Assembly (NCBI RefSeq): GCF_940143175.1
Contig: NZ_OW659496.1
Location: 558,001 to 622,000, forward strand
Direction of reading: 5' to 3'
Origin: Erysipelothrix amsterdamensis
Lineage (GTDB): Bacteria; Bacillota_I; Bacilli_A; Erysipelotrichales; Erysipelotrichaceae
DNA: 64,000 bases
The notes beneath the pieces are model-generated. The model ran no database searches and was not told where the DNA came from. It was given only the letters and a program-made list of their open reading frames with translations. Both the position numbers and the translations under genes were made by a program. Positions 27,515 to 35,912 of the stretch are shown here, in pieces; within the stretch, counting starts at the first letter, position 1; the number at the start of each line of letters is the position of its first letter.

Positions 27515-28405
27515 ATGAAAACAGAAGAACTTGTTATGGATTTTATGCGTCATATTGCGATTACAAACACATCTTCAGAACATACCAATGTTGCCTATGA
27601 ACGTGACATTCGTCAATTTCTCGACTTTATTGAAGGGCAAGCAGTTCATGAAGTAGATCGCTTGATGGCATATGATTACTTAAATATGCTTTATGATTCA
27701 AATCTTTCCAGTTCAAGTGTAGCGCGAAAAATTTCCACACTTCGTTCATTCTATAAATTTTTACAAATTAATCACGGACTAACTGATAATCCCTTCCAAC
27801 AAATTAAAATTAAACGTCAAGGAAGACACCTACCACATTTCTTAATGTTTGATGAAATCGAAACTTTATTATTAAGTTGTGATGAGTCTGTTTTAGGTGT
27901 TCGTAATCAGGTCATGATTGAATTAATGTATGCTTGTGGTTTGCGTGTGAGCGAAGTTGTGGATTTACAAATTCATGATTTAGATCTCACCGAGCGCTCG
28001 CTGCGTGTAATTGGAAAAGGCAATAAAGAGCGTCAGCTTTTCTTTTATGAATCCCTTGTACCTAAACTTTGGTCCTATCTTAATCTCTATCGTCCTCAAT
28101 TTCCGAATGTTTCGGATACTGAAGCTGTTTTTTTGAATCAAAGAGGCAAGCCGCTTACGCCACGAGGAATACAACACATTCTAGAGCACCAAGGTAAGAC
28201 CGCAGGACTTCGAATGAAGTTACACCCGCATATGTTGCGTCACAGCTTTGCGACGCATTTATTGGACAATGGTGCGAGCTTGCGTGTGGTTCAGACATTG
28301 TTAGGTCATGAGTCACTGAGCACGACTCAAATCTATACGCATGTGAGTATGCAAAAAATTAAAGAAGTATATGATGATGCGATTGAAAAAATACCACTCA
28401 CATAA
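27515..28405 (+). CDS. xerC: Tyrosine recombinase XerC/XerD
   Basis: A 296-residue site-specific recombinase resolving chromosome dimers. N-terminal SAM-like domain (residues 1-100); catalytic domain with R144 (CGLRVSE), K168, H239 and R242 (HMLRHSFATHLL), H265 (LLGHESLSTTQIY) and Y274. The topA-trmFO context favours XerC; sequence alone does not rule out XerD. A -10 TATAAT at 27490-27495 right after the trmFO terminator suggests its own promoter. Confidence 0.88.
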   Translation: MKTEELVMDFMRHIAITNTSSEHTNVAYERDIRQFLDFIEGQAVHEVDRLMAYDYLNMLYDSNLSSSSVARKISTLRSFYKFLQINHGLTDNPFQQIKIKRQGRHLPHFLMFDEIETLLLSCDESVLGVRNQVMIELMYACGLRVSEVVDLQIHDLDLTERSLRVIGKGNKERQLFFYESLVPKLWSYLNLYRPQFPNVSDTEAVFLNQRGKPLTPRGIQHILEHQGKTAGLRMKLHPHMLRHSFATHLLDNGASLRVVQTLLGHESLSTTQIYTHVSMQKIKEVYDDAIEKIPLT

Positions 28406-28561
28406 TCTTACATACTTTTCGTATAATTCTTACATATTGTTTGTGTATGATTCATATGTAAGAAGAAACTCTTACGCGTATGATTCCTCTTCTCCTTTAT
28501 TCATATCCCCTTATGAATAACCAAAAATCATACATAATCTTTCCCCTTATAAATAAATAGT

Positions 28562-28600
28562 AAAAAAAGAGAAGCAAATAATAGAGCTTTTCTTTTTTTT
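28562..28600. terminator. Terminator downstream of xerC
   Basis: A-rich arm with AGAGAAGC and arm GCTTTTCTTTTTTTT around an AT-rich loop. Confidence 0.7.
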
Positions 28601-28761
28601 GCGTAGAATTCGCAAGACCCTTAAAATAAATATATCTTGACTTGTTGCGGTATTAAGGATATAAAGAGTATGTTATTTTAGTTTTACAATTATATAAGTT
28701 GTACAAAATTAAGGTTGAATTTACAAAAAAACGAATCATCGAAAACATGAACGGTTTTTGT

Positions 28762-28790
28762 TTGACATTCCAGTTTGTAATCTATATAAT
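28762..28790 (+). promoter_or_regulatory. Consensus promoter of yceD-rpmF
   Basis: TTGACA (28762-28767), 17-nt spacer, TATAAT (28785-28790): perfect sigma-A consensus. Confidence 0.93.
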
Positions 28791-28819
28791 TAAGTAGCGT
28801 TAAAGAGTAGGGTGAGAGT

Positions 28820-29329
28820 ATGAAATTTTATAGAGCTGATTTAGATCGGTTAAAATCACCACGTTTAGAAATAGACGAGGAAATAATCATCGATCAAGAT
28901 CTCTTGAAAGGTTTTTCTCTATGTACTGCTTTACGTGAGATCTTCGCAGTAGGTCATGGTTATTATGACGAACACACTTCAAAATTAATTACTGATCTGA
29001 CAATAGAAGGTATTATGACAGTACCTTGCGCCATTACATTAGAACCTTTTGATATTGAATTTTCGATACCAGTTGGTGATGTGTTTAGCTTCGAGAAACT
29101 CGAAGATGACGAAGTAGGTATTGAAATTGAAGGTGAAGAGCTTGATCTTGATCCATATTTATTGGATTCTATCTTAGCTGCAGTTCCCCTAAAGGCAATC
29201 CATCCGGATCTTAAGGAATATCCAGAGGGAGAAGGCTGGCAGGTTATGACTGAAGAAGATTATACAAAAGAGAAGAGTCAAGAGATTGATCCTAGACTTG
29301 CAAAACTAAAAGACTTTAAGTTTGATTAA
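28820..29329 (+). CDS. YceD family (DUF177) protein upstream of rpmF
   Basis: A 169-residue acidic protein. C-terminal family features are visible: [22 protein letters not shown] and the end [12 protein letters not shown]. YceD genes almost always precede rpmF and are linked with 23S rRNA/50S maturation; the usual metal-binding Cys pair is not present here. SD AGGGTGAG before the ATG. Cotranscribed with rpmF, 14 nt downstream. Confidence 0.88.
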   Translation: MKFYRADLDRLKSPRLEIDEEIIIDQDLLKGFSLCTALREIFAVGHGYYDEHTSKLITDLTIEGIMTVPCAITLEPFDIEFSIPVGDVFSFEKLEDDEVGIEIEGEELDLDPYLLDSILAAVPLKAIHPDLKEYPEGEGWQVMTEEDYTKEKSQEIDPRLAKLKDFKFD

Positions 29330-29343
29330 ATGGAGGTGAGACG

Positions 29344-29490
29344 ATGGCAGTTCCAAAAAGACGCACATCTAAAGCAAGAAAAAACAAACGTCGTACACAT
29401 TATAAATTACCTAATGTGACATTAGCTAAAGATCCTCAAACTGGGGAGTGGAAATTACCACACCGTGCAAATCGCGACGAGGTTAAATAA
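29344..29490 (+). CDS. rpmF: Ribosomal protein L32
   Basis: A 48-residue basic 50S protein: [20 protein letters not shown] at the N-terminus is the L32 signature. The zinc-binding Cys pairs are absent (C-minus paralogue), with [11 protein letters not shown] where they would be. SD GGAGGTGAG lies 5 nt upstream. Confidence 0.97.
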   Translation: MAVPKRRTSKARKNKRRTHYKLPNVTLAKDPQTGEWKLPHRANRDEVK

Positions 29491-29498
29491 TATAATTA

Positions 29499-29524
29499 AG
29501 TCTTGGATATCCAAGATTTTTTTA
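29499..29524 (+). terminator. Terminator of rpmF
   Basis: TCTTGG-ATAT-CCAAGA hairpin followed by T7. Confidence 0.9.
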
Positions 29525-29564
29525 TGTGAAAATATGGGAAAATTTGGGAAAGTGAGTGTTTATT

Positions 29565-30950
29565 ATGAATCGTAAATCAGTCGTTTTCGGTCCATTGGTA
29601 GTAATTTTTTCATTCGCATGCTTAGCATGTGTTTTAGTATTTACGAAGTATATGCCGATACGGAATCGTCTTATAATATTAGTAGTGGCGGTTATCGGTG
29701 CAATGGTTGTTATGATTGTAACGAAACGGCCATTTTGGCGTTATTTAATTGCGATTTGTATTCTCGTAACCAGTGTTTTTGTATTCAGTTCTCAAAAATT
29801 TGTGGACCAAATGGCTGATACGAAAGAGTATGAACTCATAAAATACGATTTACTTCGCATGAAAGATCACGAATTTGAGAAAAATCCAGTTATTGGTTTA
29901 TATGGTGTTAAAGAAAATCATTTGGAAGCAATATCAGAGGATCTAAAAAGCGAATTAGGGACGGATCGATTCAAGAAGTTTTCAGATATAGATGATGTAG
30001 TTTCATCATTCTATGCTCAAGACATCGACGGTCTTTTTGTTAATAAGGCGATGCTTGCGAATTTATCATTTCTATATCCCGATTTTATGAAAGATACGAT
30101 TTTGGTAAACAGTTATGAATATCGCTTAAGCCGTGATTCGATTGTGAAACATGTTGATGTACTAAAAGAACCGTTCACAATCTATCTCAGTGGGATTGAT
30201 GTTTATGGTGATGTGGTAACTCGATCTCGAAGTGATATGAATCTTTTGTTATCGGTCAATCCAAAAACAAATGAAGTATTGACGGTGTCGGTTCCCCGTG
30301 ATACTTATGTGCCTTTAGGATGTGAAAACGGTGAGTTGGATAAATTGACACATGCGGGTCTTTACGGGGTTACCTGTTCCGTAAAGACCCTTGAAAAATT
30401 ATTTAATATTGATATTAACTATTATATTCGCGTTAATTTTACGGGCTTGGTTCAAATTGTTGATACACTAGAGGGTGTTGATGTTCTATCTCATTATGAT
30501 TTCATTACTGAAAATGGTGATGTGTTCGTTAAGGGTATAAATCATGTTGATGGTGAGAAGGCTTTGGCGTTTGCACGGGAGCGCGATCATGTTGAATATG
30601 GTGATGTTGCTCGGGGATTGCATCATCAAGAATTGGTTAAAGCAATTTTTGAAAAAGCAACGCAAACCGAAAATATTATCAAAGCACCACAATTAACAGG
30701 ACTTGTGAGTCAAGTTGTTGATACGAACCTCGATGATGGAAGTATTTCTAAGTTAATTTCTAAACAAATTGAAACCAGTGATAAGTGGCATTTTGAAGAA
30801 GATTATCTCCGCGGTGAAGGCGATATGCAACCGACATACAGTCAGGATGGACGTTATAAATATTATGTTTATTGGCCTTCTGATGAAAGTGTCGCTTCGT
30901 TACAAAAACAAATTAGCGATTTAATTGTCGCAAATAAGGAGGGATCGTAG
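29565..30950 (+). CDS. LytR-CpsA-Psr (LCP) family glycopolymer transferase
   Basis: A 461-residue membrane protein: about three TM segments in the first 85 residues, an accessory extracellular domain (about 85-200), then the LCP catalytic domain (about 210-370). Conserved Arg/Asp residues in TRSRSDMNLLLSVNP, VSVPRDTYV and AFARERDH fit attachment of undecaprenyl-linked polymers (teichoic acid or capsule) to peptidoglycan. The architecture resembles streptococcal CpsA. ATG 29565 used; the SD is weak. 1-nt overlap with the next gene. Confidence 0.9.
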   Translation: MNRKSVVFGPLVVIFSFACLACVLVFTKYMPIRNRLIILVVAVIGAMVVMIVTKRPFWRYLIAICILVTSVFVFSSQKFVDQMADTKEYELIKYDLLRMKDHEFEKNPVIGLYGVKENHLEAISEDLKSELGTDRFKKFSDIDDVVSSFYAQDIDGLFVNKAMLANLSFLYPDFMKDTILVNSYEYRLSRDSIVKHVDVLKEPFTIYLSGIDVYGDVVTRSRSDMNLLLSVNPKTNEVLTVSVPRDTYVPLGCENGELDKLTHAGLYGVTCSVKTLEKLFNIDINYYIRVNFTGLVQIVDTLEGVDVLSHYDFITENGDVFVKGINHVDGEKALAFARERDHVEYGDVARGLHHQELVKAIFEKATQTENIIKAPQLTGLVSQVVDTNLDDGSISKLISKQIETSDKWHFEEDYLRGEGDMQPTYSQDGRYKYYVYWPSDESVASLQKQISDLIVANKEGS

Positions 30951-31666
30951 TGGGAGATACCACAGCGAATTCAGTTTTATTTTTAAATGCTTTTGTACAA
31001 ATTGAAATGTATTTACGTAATCTATTAAACAATCCCAGTGTTGGGTTTGTGCAAATGGTTCATATGGGTGCTCGCAAAGATGAAGTAATTCGTCATTTTC
31101 AAACAGATTTAGTTGAATATGCTCAATTGCGTAATGCGATTGTTCATAACCGCGGTGGTAACGAAGAAGCGATTGCCGAACCGCATGACTCAGTTGTAAC
31201 GCATATTCAATCGATTGTATCAAAAATCCAAGATCGTAAGACGGTGATGGACTTAGTCCGTGAGAAACCATTTAGTGTAAGCTCGGATATGTTATTGCTC
31301 GATATGGTTAAGCAACAAAAACATCAACACTATTCCGCGATTCCGGTGTATAATAATCATGTTTATGTGGGTGTTGTGCATCCGAGATTGTATCAAAGAC
31401 TTATGGAGGATGCTTCACGGACGTCGTATGATTTAGCCGTAATACGTGTTGACGAATTATTACAATATTATCAACCGGATGATCGGGTCGTTTTTGTTCC
31501 ATTGTCAATGTCGATTCCTGAGTTGTTGGAGGTCTATGAGACCAATCATAATCGTGGAAAAAGTGTCATTGCCATTATTGTTACAGAAACTGGAAAACAA
31601 AATGAAAAACCGCTCGGTATTTTTACGGTTGCGGATTTACCAATTCTTATACGTGAACTTGAATAA
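30950..31666 (+). CDS. HEPN-like plus CBS-domain protein, function unknown
   Basis: A 238-residue cytosolic protein. N-terminal helical part (1-90) has FLNAFVQIEMYLRNLL and then LRNAIVHNR: R61, N62 and H66 match the RNxxxH signature of HEPN domains, many of which are RNases. Residues about 98-236 look like a CBS pair (TVMDLVREKPFSVSSD, YSAIPVYNN; PLGIFTVADLP at the end), which usually binds adenosine nucleotides. Start GTG 30950 overlaps the LCP stop (TAGTG), with GGAGGG upstream, so translation is coupled to a cell-wall gene. Domain calls are by motif only. Confidence 0.65.
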   Translation: MGDTTANSVLFLNAFVQIEMYLRNLLNNPSVGFVQMVHMGARKDEVIRHFQTDLVEYAQLRNAIVHNRGGNEEAIAEPHDSVVTHIQSIVSKIQDRKTVMDLVREKPFSVSSDMLLLDMVKQQKHQHYSAIPVYNNHVYVGVVHPRLYQRLMEDASRTSYDLAVIRVDELLQYYQPDDRVVFVPLSMSIPELLEVYETNHNRGKSVIAIIVTETGKQNEKPLGIFTVADLPILIRELE

Positions 31667-31720
31667 TTGAACAGTAACGTGTATATTTATCTTTGGTAAC
31701 ACTATATAAAAGGAGTTCTT

Positions 31721-32602
31721 ATGGCAGATTATTTTGTGATGAAAAATGCGTCGTTAAAACGCTATAATACAATGAGGTTAGATGTAACAGCAGAGACAGT
31801 GATTATTCCTCATACTGTTGACGGATTGGTGGAAGCATTACGCGACCATACAGGAAAGCGCATTGTTCTTGTTGGGAATGGATCAAACATGATTTTTTCT
31901 CAAGAACATTATGATGAAAATACCGTATTTATTATTACGATTTTATTAAATGATTTAGAGATTGTTGATAATGAGATTGTTGCGGAATCAGGCGTTCGTT
32001 TAAACCGACTTGCTTGGTTTGCTTGTGAGCAATCTTTAGGTGATATGGAATTCTGTGAAGATATTCCAGGAACTGTTGGTGGTGCATTAATTATGAATGC
32101 AGGTCAATGGCAATATGCGATTGGACAATTCGTAAATTGGATTGAAGTATTCAACTATGAAACACAAGAAGTTGAACGATTGGTTCCGGATGAAGCGTTT
32201 TTCGGCTACCGTTATTCACGTTTAAATGACTTACCAGTTTATGTATTACGAAGTGGTTTGAAAACAATTGAAGGCGATTATAATCAAGCACTTGAAAAAA
32301 TGCTTTATTACCGTCATGAACGTTATGTAAAACAACCACGTAATTACGCGAATGCAGGAAGTGTTTTCAAGCGTCCTAAAGATAAAGATGGTGAATCACT
32401 GTTTGTTTGGAAACTTTTTGATGGTGTTGATCTTCGTGGATTCCGTGTGGGTGATGCGATGGTTTCTGAGAAGCACCCTGGTTTTATTGTGAATGTTGGT
32501 CATGCTTCCGTTGATGATGTTCATGCAGTAATTCAAGAATGTAAAAAACGTGTTAAAGATGAATACGATGTTGATCTAGAACTAGAATGGCGTGTAATCT
32601 AA
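31721..32602 (+). CDS. murB: UDP-N-acetylenolpyruvoylglucosamine reductase MurB
   Basis: A 293-residue FAD enzyme making UDP-MurNAc for peptidoglycan. FAD-binding VLVGNGSNMIFS, EFCEDIPGTVGGALIMNAG, the active-site Ser in NAGSVFKRP, and the C-terminal LELEWRVI with the catalytic Glu. The Tyr-loop type could be I or II; not decided. SD AAGGAG upstream. Followed 1 nt later by murJ. Confidence 0.95.
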   Translation: MADYFVMKNASLKRYNTMRLDVTAETVIIPHTVDGLVEALRDHTGKRIVLVGNGSNMIFSQEHYDENTVFIITILLNDLEIVDNEIVAESGVRLNRLAWFACEQSLGDMEFCEDIPGTVGGALIMNAGQWQYAIGQFVNWIEVFNYETQEVERLVPDEAFFGYRYSRLNDLPVYVLRSGLKTIEGDYNQALEKMLYYRHERYVKQPRNYANAGSVFKRPKDKDGESLFVWKLFDGVDLRGFRVGDAMVSEKHPGFIVNVGHASVDDVHAVIQECKKRVKDEYDVDLELEWRVI

Positions 32603-32603
32603 C

Positions 32604-34124
32604 ATGAAAAAAACGACGATTATTGTAATGTTTATCGGTGTCTTGTCTAAAGTATTAGGCTTTATCCGTGATATTACCTTATCTTCAATGTTTGGTATGG
32701 GTGCAATTACGGATGCCTTTAATGCTTCAGTAGCAATCCCTACAGTTGTATTGTCTGTTATTGGTTCTGCATTGATTACAGGTGTGATCCCAATGCTGAC
32801 GAAGATTTCTCATGAAGACAAAAAGCGAGGCGATCGTTTCGCAAGTAATGTCCTCAATATTATGATTGTATTTTCTTTAGCACTCTCACTCTTTATGTTT
32901 TTAGTTCCAGAAGTGGTTCTGAAAATTGTAGCAGGTGGATTTAAAGGTGAAACCTTGGCGTATGCTGTTGTGTTTGTACGAACTCTGGCTTTAGGTGTTT
33001 TCTCAGTAGCGGTGATGCAATTAGGAACCGGATATCTTAATGTCAAAGGGAATTTTGTGGTTCCAGCAATGGTCACCATTCCGATGAATCTTATTGTGAT
33101 AGCTGGAATTGCAATTAGTAGTAAAGCTGGGAATGCTTATATTCTTGGTTATGCGCAATTAATTGCATTGATTGTACAGGCAATAATTATTCTATTCTTT
33201 ATGTGGCGTAGTGGTTTTGTATACCATGCCGTGATTGATTTAAAAGATGATGATTTACGTTCAATGGTTGCTTTAGCGTTACCGTTAGTCTTATCCTCGT
33301 TCTTAGGTCAATTCAATGATATTGTCATGAAGAATTACGCTACCGTTTTGCAGGGTGAAGGTGGATACAGTTACATGACGTATGCCACAAAACTGATTGG
33401 TTTTGTGCAAGGGATCTTTATTATCGCGATTCTTCAAGTAACATATCCTACGATTGCAAAGAGTGTTGTGGAAAAAGATATGCGTAAAGTGAACGACTCA
33501 ATTAATGATGCTGTCTTAATGATCGCATTGTTTGTATTACCAGCAATGGTAGGGTTTGTGACCTTAGCACGCGGAATCGTAGAGTTTGTGTTCCTTCGTG
33601 GTGCTGTAACGCCTGCAGATATTTCTGTAATTGTTCCAATCTTTATTTGTGATACGATTGTGCTCTTTGCTTATGCGATGCGAGAATTAATGTTCCGCAT
33701 CCACTATGCATATCATGATATGAAAGGTCCTGTACGCAATACAGTTCTCGTATCGGTCCTGTTTGTAGTTGGGATGGTCGTGTTTAGTTTTATATTTGGA
33801 AAATTCGGAATGCCTCTAGCTGGCTTATCGTTTGCATACTCCTTGGCGGCGCTTATATCATGTGTACCGCTTTATAAGAGCATGAAAAAACATATCCCAC
33901 GATCGCGTTTGCGATTTATTGCATTGGATTTTATTAAGATTACCTTAGCAGCATTCATTATGGGTGTTGTGGTTGTATTGGTGAAAAGTCCAATTCAATA
34001 CCTCATTCCAAGTAAGTTATCCACCATTGTAATCATACTTGTGGCTGGTTTGGCTTATTTAATCGCAATCTTGGCTTTTAAAGTTCAATTTGTGCGGAAT
34101 TTAATCTTAAGTTTTCTGAAATAA
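32604..34124 (+). CDS. murJ: Lipid II flippase MurJ
   Basis: A 506-residue protein with about 14 membrane segments, MVF (MviN/MurJ) family, which moves lipid II to the outer face of the membrane. N-terminal KVLGFIRDITLSSMFGMGAITDAFN and FLGQFNDIVMKNYA are typical. Paired with murB, one base apart. Ends in a strong terminator before the dcw cluster. Confidence 0.93.
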   Translation: MKKTTIIVMFIGVLSKVLGFIRDITLSSMFGMGAITDAFNASVAIPTVVLSVIGSALITGVIPMLTKISHEDKKRGDRFASNVLNIMIVFSLALSLFMFLVPEVVLKIVAGGFKGETLAYAVVFVRTLALGVFSVAVMQLGTGYLNVKGNFVVPAMVTIPMNLIVIAGIAISSKAGNAYILGYAQLIALIVQAIIILFFMWRSGFVYHAVIDLKDDDLRSMVALALPLVLSSFLGQFNDIVMKNYATVLQGEGGYSYMTYATKLIGFVQGIFIIAILQVTYPTIAKSVVEKDMRKVNDSINDAVLMIALFVLPAMVGFVTLARGIVEFVFLRGAVTPADISVIVPIFICDTIVLFAYAMRELMFRIHYAYHDMKGPVRNTVLVSVLFVVGMVVFSFIFGKFGMPLAGLSFAYSLAALISCVPLYKSMKKHIPRSRLRFIALDFIKITLAAFIMGVVVVLVKSPIQYLIPSKLSTIVIILVAGLAYLIAILAFKVQFVRNLILSFLK

Positions 34125-34149
34125 TCGTGAAATGATGTTTAAAACGCTC

Positions 34150-34177
34150 TAGGAGTGGCTTATGCCACTCCTTTTTC
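34150..34177 (+). terminator. Terminator of murB-murJ
   Basis: AGGAGTGGC-TTAT-GCCACTCCT hairpin with T5. Confidence 0.93.
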
Positions 34178-34214
34178 TATGAGTTGATTTCTTCCCATAT
34201 ATCAGGTGATATGT

Positions 34215-34256
34215 TACAATAGTGGTACAAAGTGGTAAGAAGTGGAGGAAAGTGGG
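34215..34256 (+). promoter_or_regulatory. MraZ box: four AGTGG repeats at 10-bp period, with -10
   Basis: -10 TACAAT (34215-34220) is followed at once by AGTGG at 34221, 34231, 34241 and 34251. Equal 10-bp steps put all repeats on one DNA face. MraZ is known to bind such repeats (TGGGN in E. coli, AAAGTG(T/G) in mycoplasma) and to repress its own operon. Confidence 0.88.
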
Positions 34257-34265
34257 GACAATTCA

Positions 34266-34694
34266 ATGTTTATTGGAGAATATCAGCACAATATCGATAC
34301 CAAAGGAAGAATCATTGTTCCCGCTAAATTCCGTGAGGAGCTCGGCGAAGCAACGATCGTTACGCGTTGGCTCGATGGATGCCTCGCACTTTACACACTT
34401 GAACAATGGCAACAAGTTTACGAAAACTTAAAAAAGTTGCCATCAACGAAACGAGAAGTTCGTATGTATACACATATGATCATGTCCAAGGCCGCCGAAT
34501 GTGATTTAGATTCACAAGGTCGTATTCGTATTCCAGCTCATTTAACTCAGGAAGCAAAGTTAACCAAAAATTGTGTTGTGGTTGGCGTTAGTGATCATGT
34601 TGAGATTTGGGATCAAACGCGATGGACGGATTACTGTGAAGCTGCGAGCGAGAATTTTGAAGAAATAGCAGAATCGCTAACGGAGTTTTTCTAA
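34266..34694 (+). CDS. mraZ: Transcriptional regulator MraZ
   Basis: A 142-residue protein with two AbrB-like halves (FIGEYQHNIDTKGRIIVPAKFR; ECDLDSQGRIRIPAHL). Forms a ring that binds the repeats just upstream and controls the division/cell-wall cluster. Start ATG 34266 gives the canonical MFIGEY N-terminus; the frame 8 codons further 5' runs through the operator. SD GTGGGGA overlaps the last repeat, so MraZ or its RNA site could also affect translation. 1-nt overlap with rsmH. Confidence 0.96.
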   Translation: MFIGEYQHNIDTKGRIIVPAKFREELGEATIVTRWLDGCLALYTLEQWQQVYENLKKLPSTKREVRMYTHMIMSKAAECDLDSQGRIRIPAHLTQEAKLTKNCVVVGVSDHVEIWDQTRWTDYCEAASENFEEIAESLTEFF

Positions 34695-35605
34695 TGAAAC
34701 ATATATCAGTCATGCTTAATGAAACAATTGAATTATTAAATATTAATCCAGAAGGAATATATGTTGATGCAACATTAGGTGCCGGTGGTCATAGCTATGA
34801 GATTTGCAAGCAGTTGACAACAGGAAGACTCATTGGATTTGATAAAGATTTGGATGCGATTGAACGCACTTCAAAACGACTTGAGTTTTTCGGGGATAAA
34901 GTTACCATGGTTCATGGAAGTTATACACAACTTACCGAAAAGTTAAATGAGTTAGGGATTGATCAAGTGGATGGCGTACTTTTTGATTTAGGCGTTTCAT
35001 CACCACAGTTTGACGATGCAGAACGTGGATTTAGTTATCGTTTTGATAGCAGATTGGATATGCGTATGGATCAAACCCAAGCACTTAGTGCTTATGAAGT
35101 CGTCAATGAATATGAAGAAGAACAATTGGTTCAGATTCTTAAAGATAATTCGGATGAGCGTTATGCACGCCGAATTGTTAAGAATATTATTGAGAATAGA
35201 CCTGTAGAAACAACATTTGAACTTGTTGAACTGATAAAACGTTCTTATCCTGGAAAAGATCTAAAAAAAGGACATCCAGCTAAGAAAACATTTCAAGCCT
35301 TACGTATCGAAGTGAACAATGAGTTTGAAGAAGTCAAAGATGCAGTTGAACAAGCGGTCCATGTCATTAAGCCAGGTGGCCGTGTCGTTGTTATTACATT
35401 CCATTCTATCGAGGATAGAATTGTTAAACGAATCTTCAGTAACTACGGTAAACCTAAAAAGGTTGATCCGAGATTACCAATAATTGAAGAACAAGTACTT
35501 AATTATAAATTGGTTTCAAAGGCACTCAAGGCCTCTACAGAAGAATTAGAGTTTAATAATCGCGCACATAGTGCAATCTTAAGAGGGATCGAGAGGGTGA
35601 AATAA
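34694..35605 (+). CDS. rsmH: 16S rRNA m4C1402 methyltransferase RsmH
   Basis: A 303-residue SAM-dependent methyltransferase. YVDATLGAGGHSYEI is the SAM site; GVLFDLGVSSPQFDDAERGFSYR and TFHSIEDRIVKRIF are family signatures. ATG overlaps the mraZ stop. Standard second gene of the dcw cluster. Confidence 0.98.
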   Translation: MKHISVMLNETIELLNINPEGIYVDATLGAGGHSYEICKQLTTGRLIGFDKDLDAIERTSKRLEFFGDKVTMVHGSYTQLTEKLNELGIDQVDGVLFDLGVSSPQFDDAERGFSYRFDSRLDMRMDQTQALSAYEVVNEYEEEQLVQILKDNSDERYARRIVKNIIENRPVETTFELVELIKRSYPGKDLKKGHPAKKTFQALRIEVNNEFEEVKDAVEQAVHVIKPGGRVVVITFHSIEDRIVKRIFSNYGKPKKVDPRLPIIEEQVLNYKLVSKALKASTEELEFNNRAHSAILRGIERVK

Positions 35606-35607
35606 TT

Positions 35608-35910
35608 GTGGCAAAACACGTAATTAAAAGAAAAAAGAAAACAATTCGTTGGAGTGGACTTGTAGGATTTGTATTCACGATGGCATTATTATTTTCATTT
35701 GTTACGCAGATTTTTGTTCGTTCAGAAAATGCTCGTCTTGCACGAGAAATTCAAGTTGTCAAACAACAACAAGCAGATATTAATGTTAATAATGAAAAAT
35801 TAACAGCAGAGATTCAAGATTTAAGTGATTCAAACCGCGTTGTATCAATTGCAACAGAAGCGGGATTAGATAACACACATAATGTTGTGACCGTAAAGCA
35901 TGGTGATTAG
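35608..35910 (+). CDS. ftsL: Cell division protein FtsL
   Basis: A 100-residue bitopic protein: basic N-terminus, one TM (about 16-33), then an extracellular coiled coil (RLAREIQVVKQQQADIN). Assigned by size, topology and position between rsmH and the septal PBP. Start is GTG 35608 after GAGAGGG. Sequence is divergent, as usual for FtsL. Confidence 0.85.
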   Translation: MAKHVIKRKKKTIRWSGLVGFVFTMALLFSFVTQIFVRSENARLAREIQVVKQQQADINVNNEKLTAEIQDLSDSNRVVSIATEAGLDNTHNVVTVKHGD

Positions 35911-35912
35911 AT

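Larger units (their letters stand above)
28406..28819. other. 414-nt gene-free region with repeats, a hairpin and a promoter
   Basis: GTAT(A/G)ATTC occurs three times in direct orientation (28421, 28445, 28478) and as its inverse AATCATAC (28527). An 11-bp inverted repeat TTCTTACATAT / ATATGTAAGAA lies at 28427-28437 and 28454-28464. CCCCTTAT(G/A)AATAA is repeated at 28507 and 28543. A terminator-like hairpin sits at 28562 and a strong promoter at 28762. No ORF of note. Confidence 0.7.

Noticed and set aside
27515-28405. Mobile-element integrase instead of XerC
   Set aside because: Length, topA-trmFO context and the full Xer catalytic set without extra domains fit a housekeeping recombinase.
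28406-28600. CRISPR array
   Set aside because: Repeats are 8-14 nt, unevenly spaced and partly inverted; no regular spacers and no cas genes.
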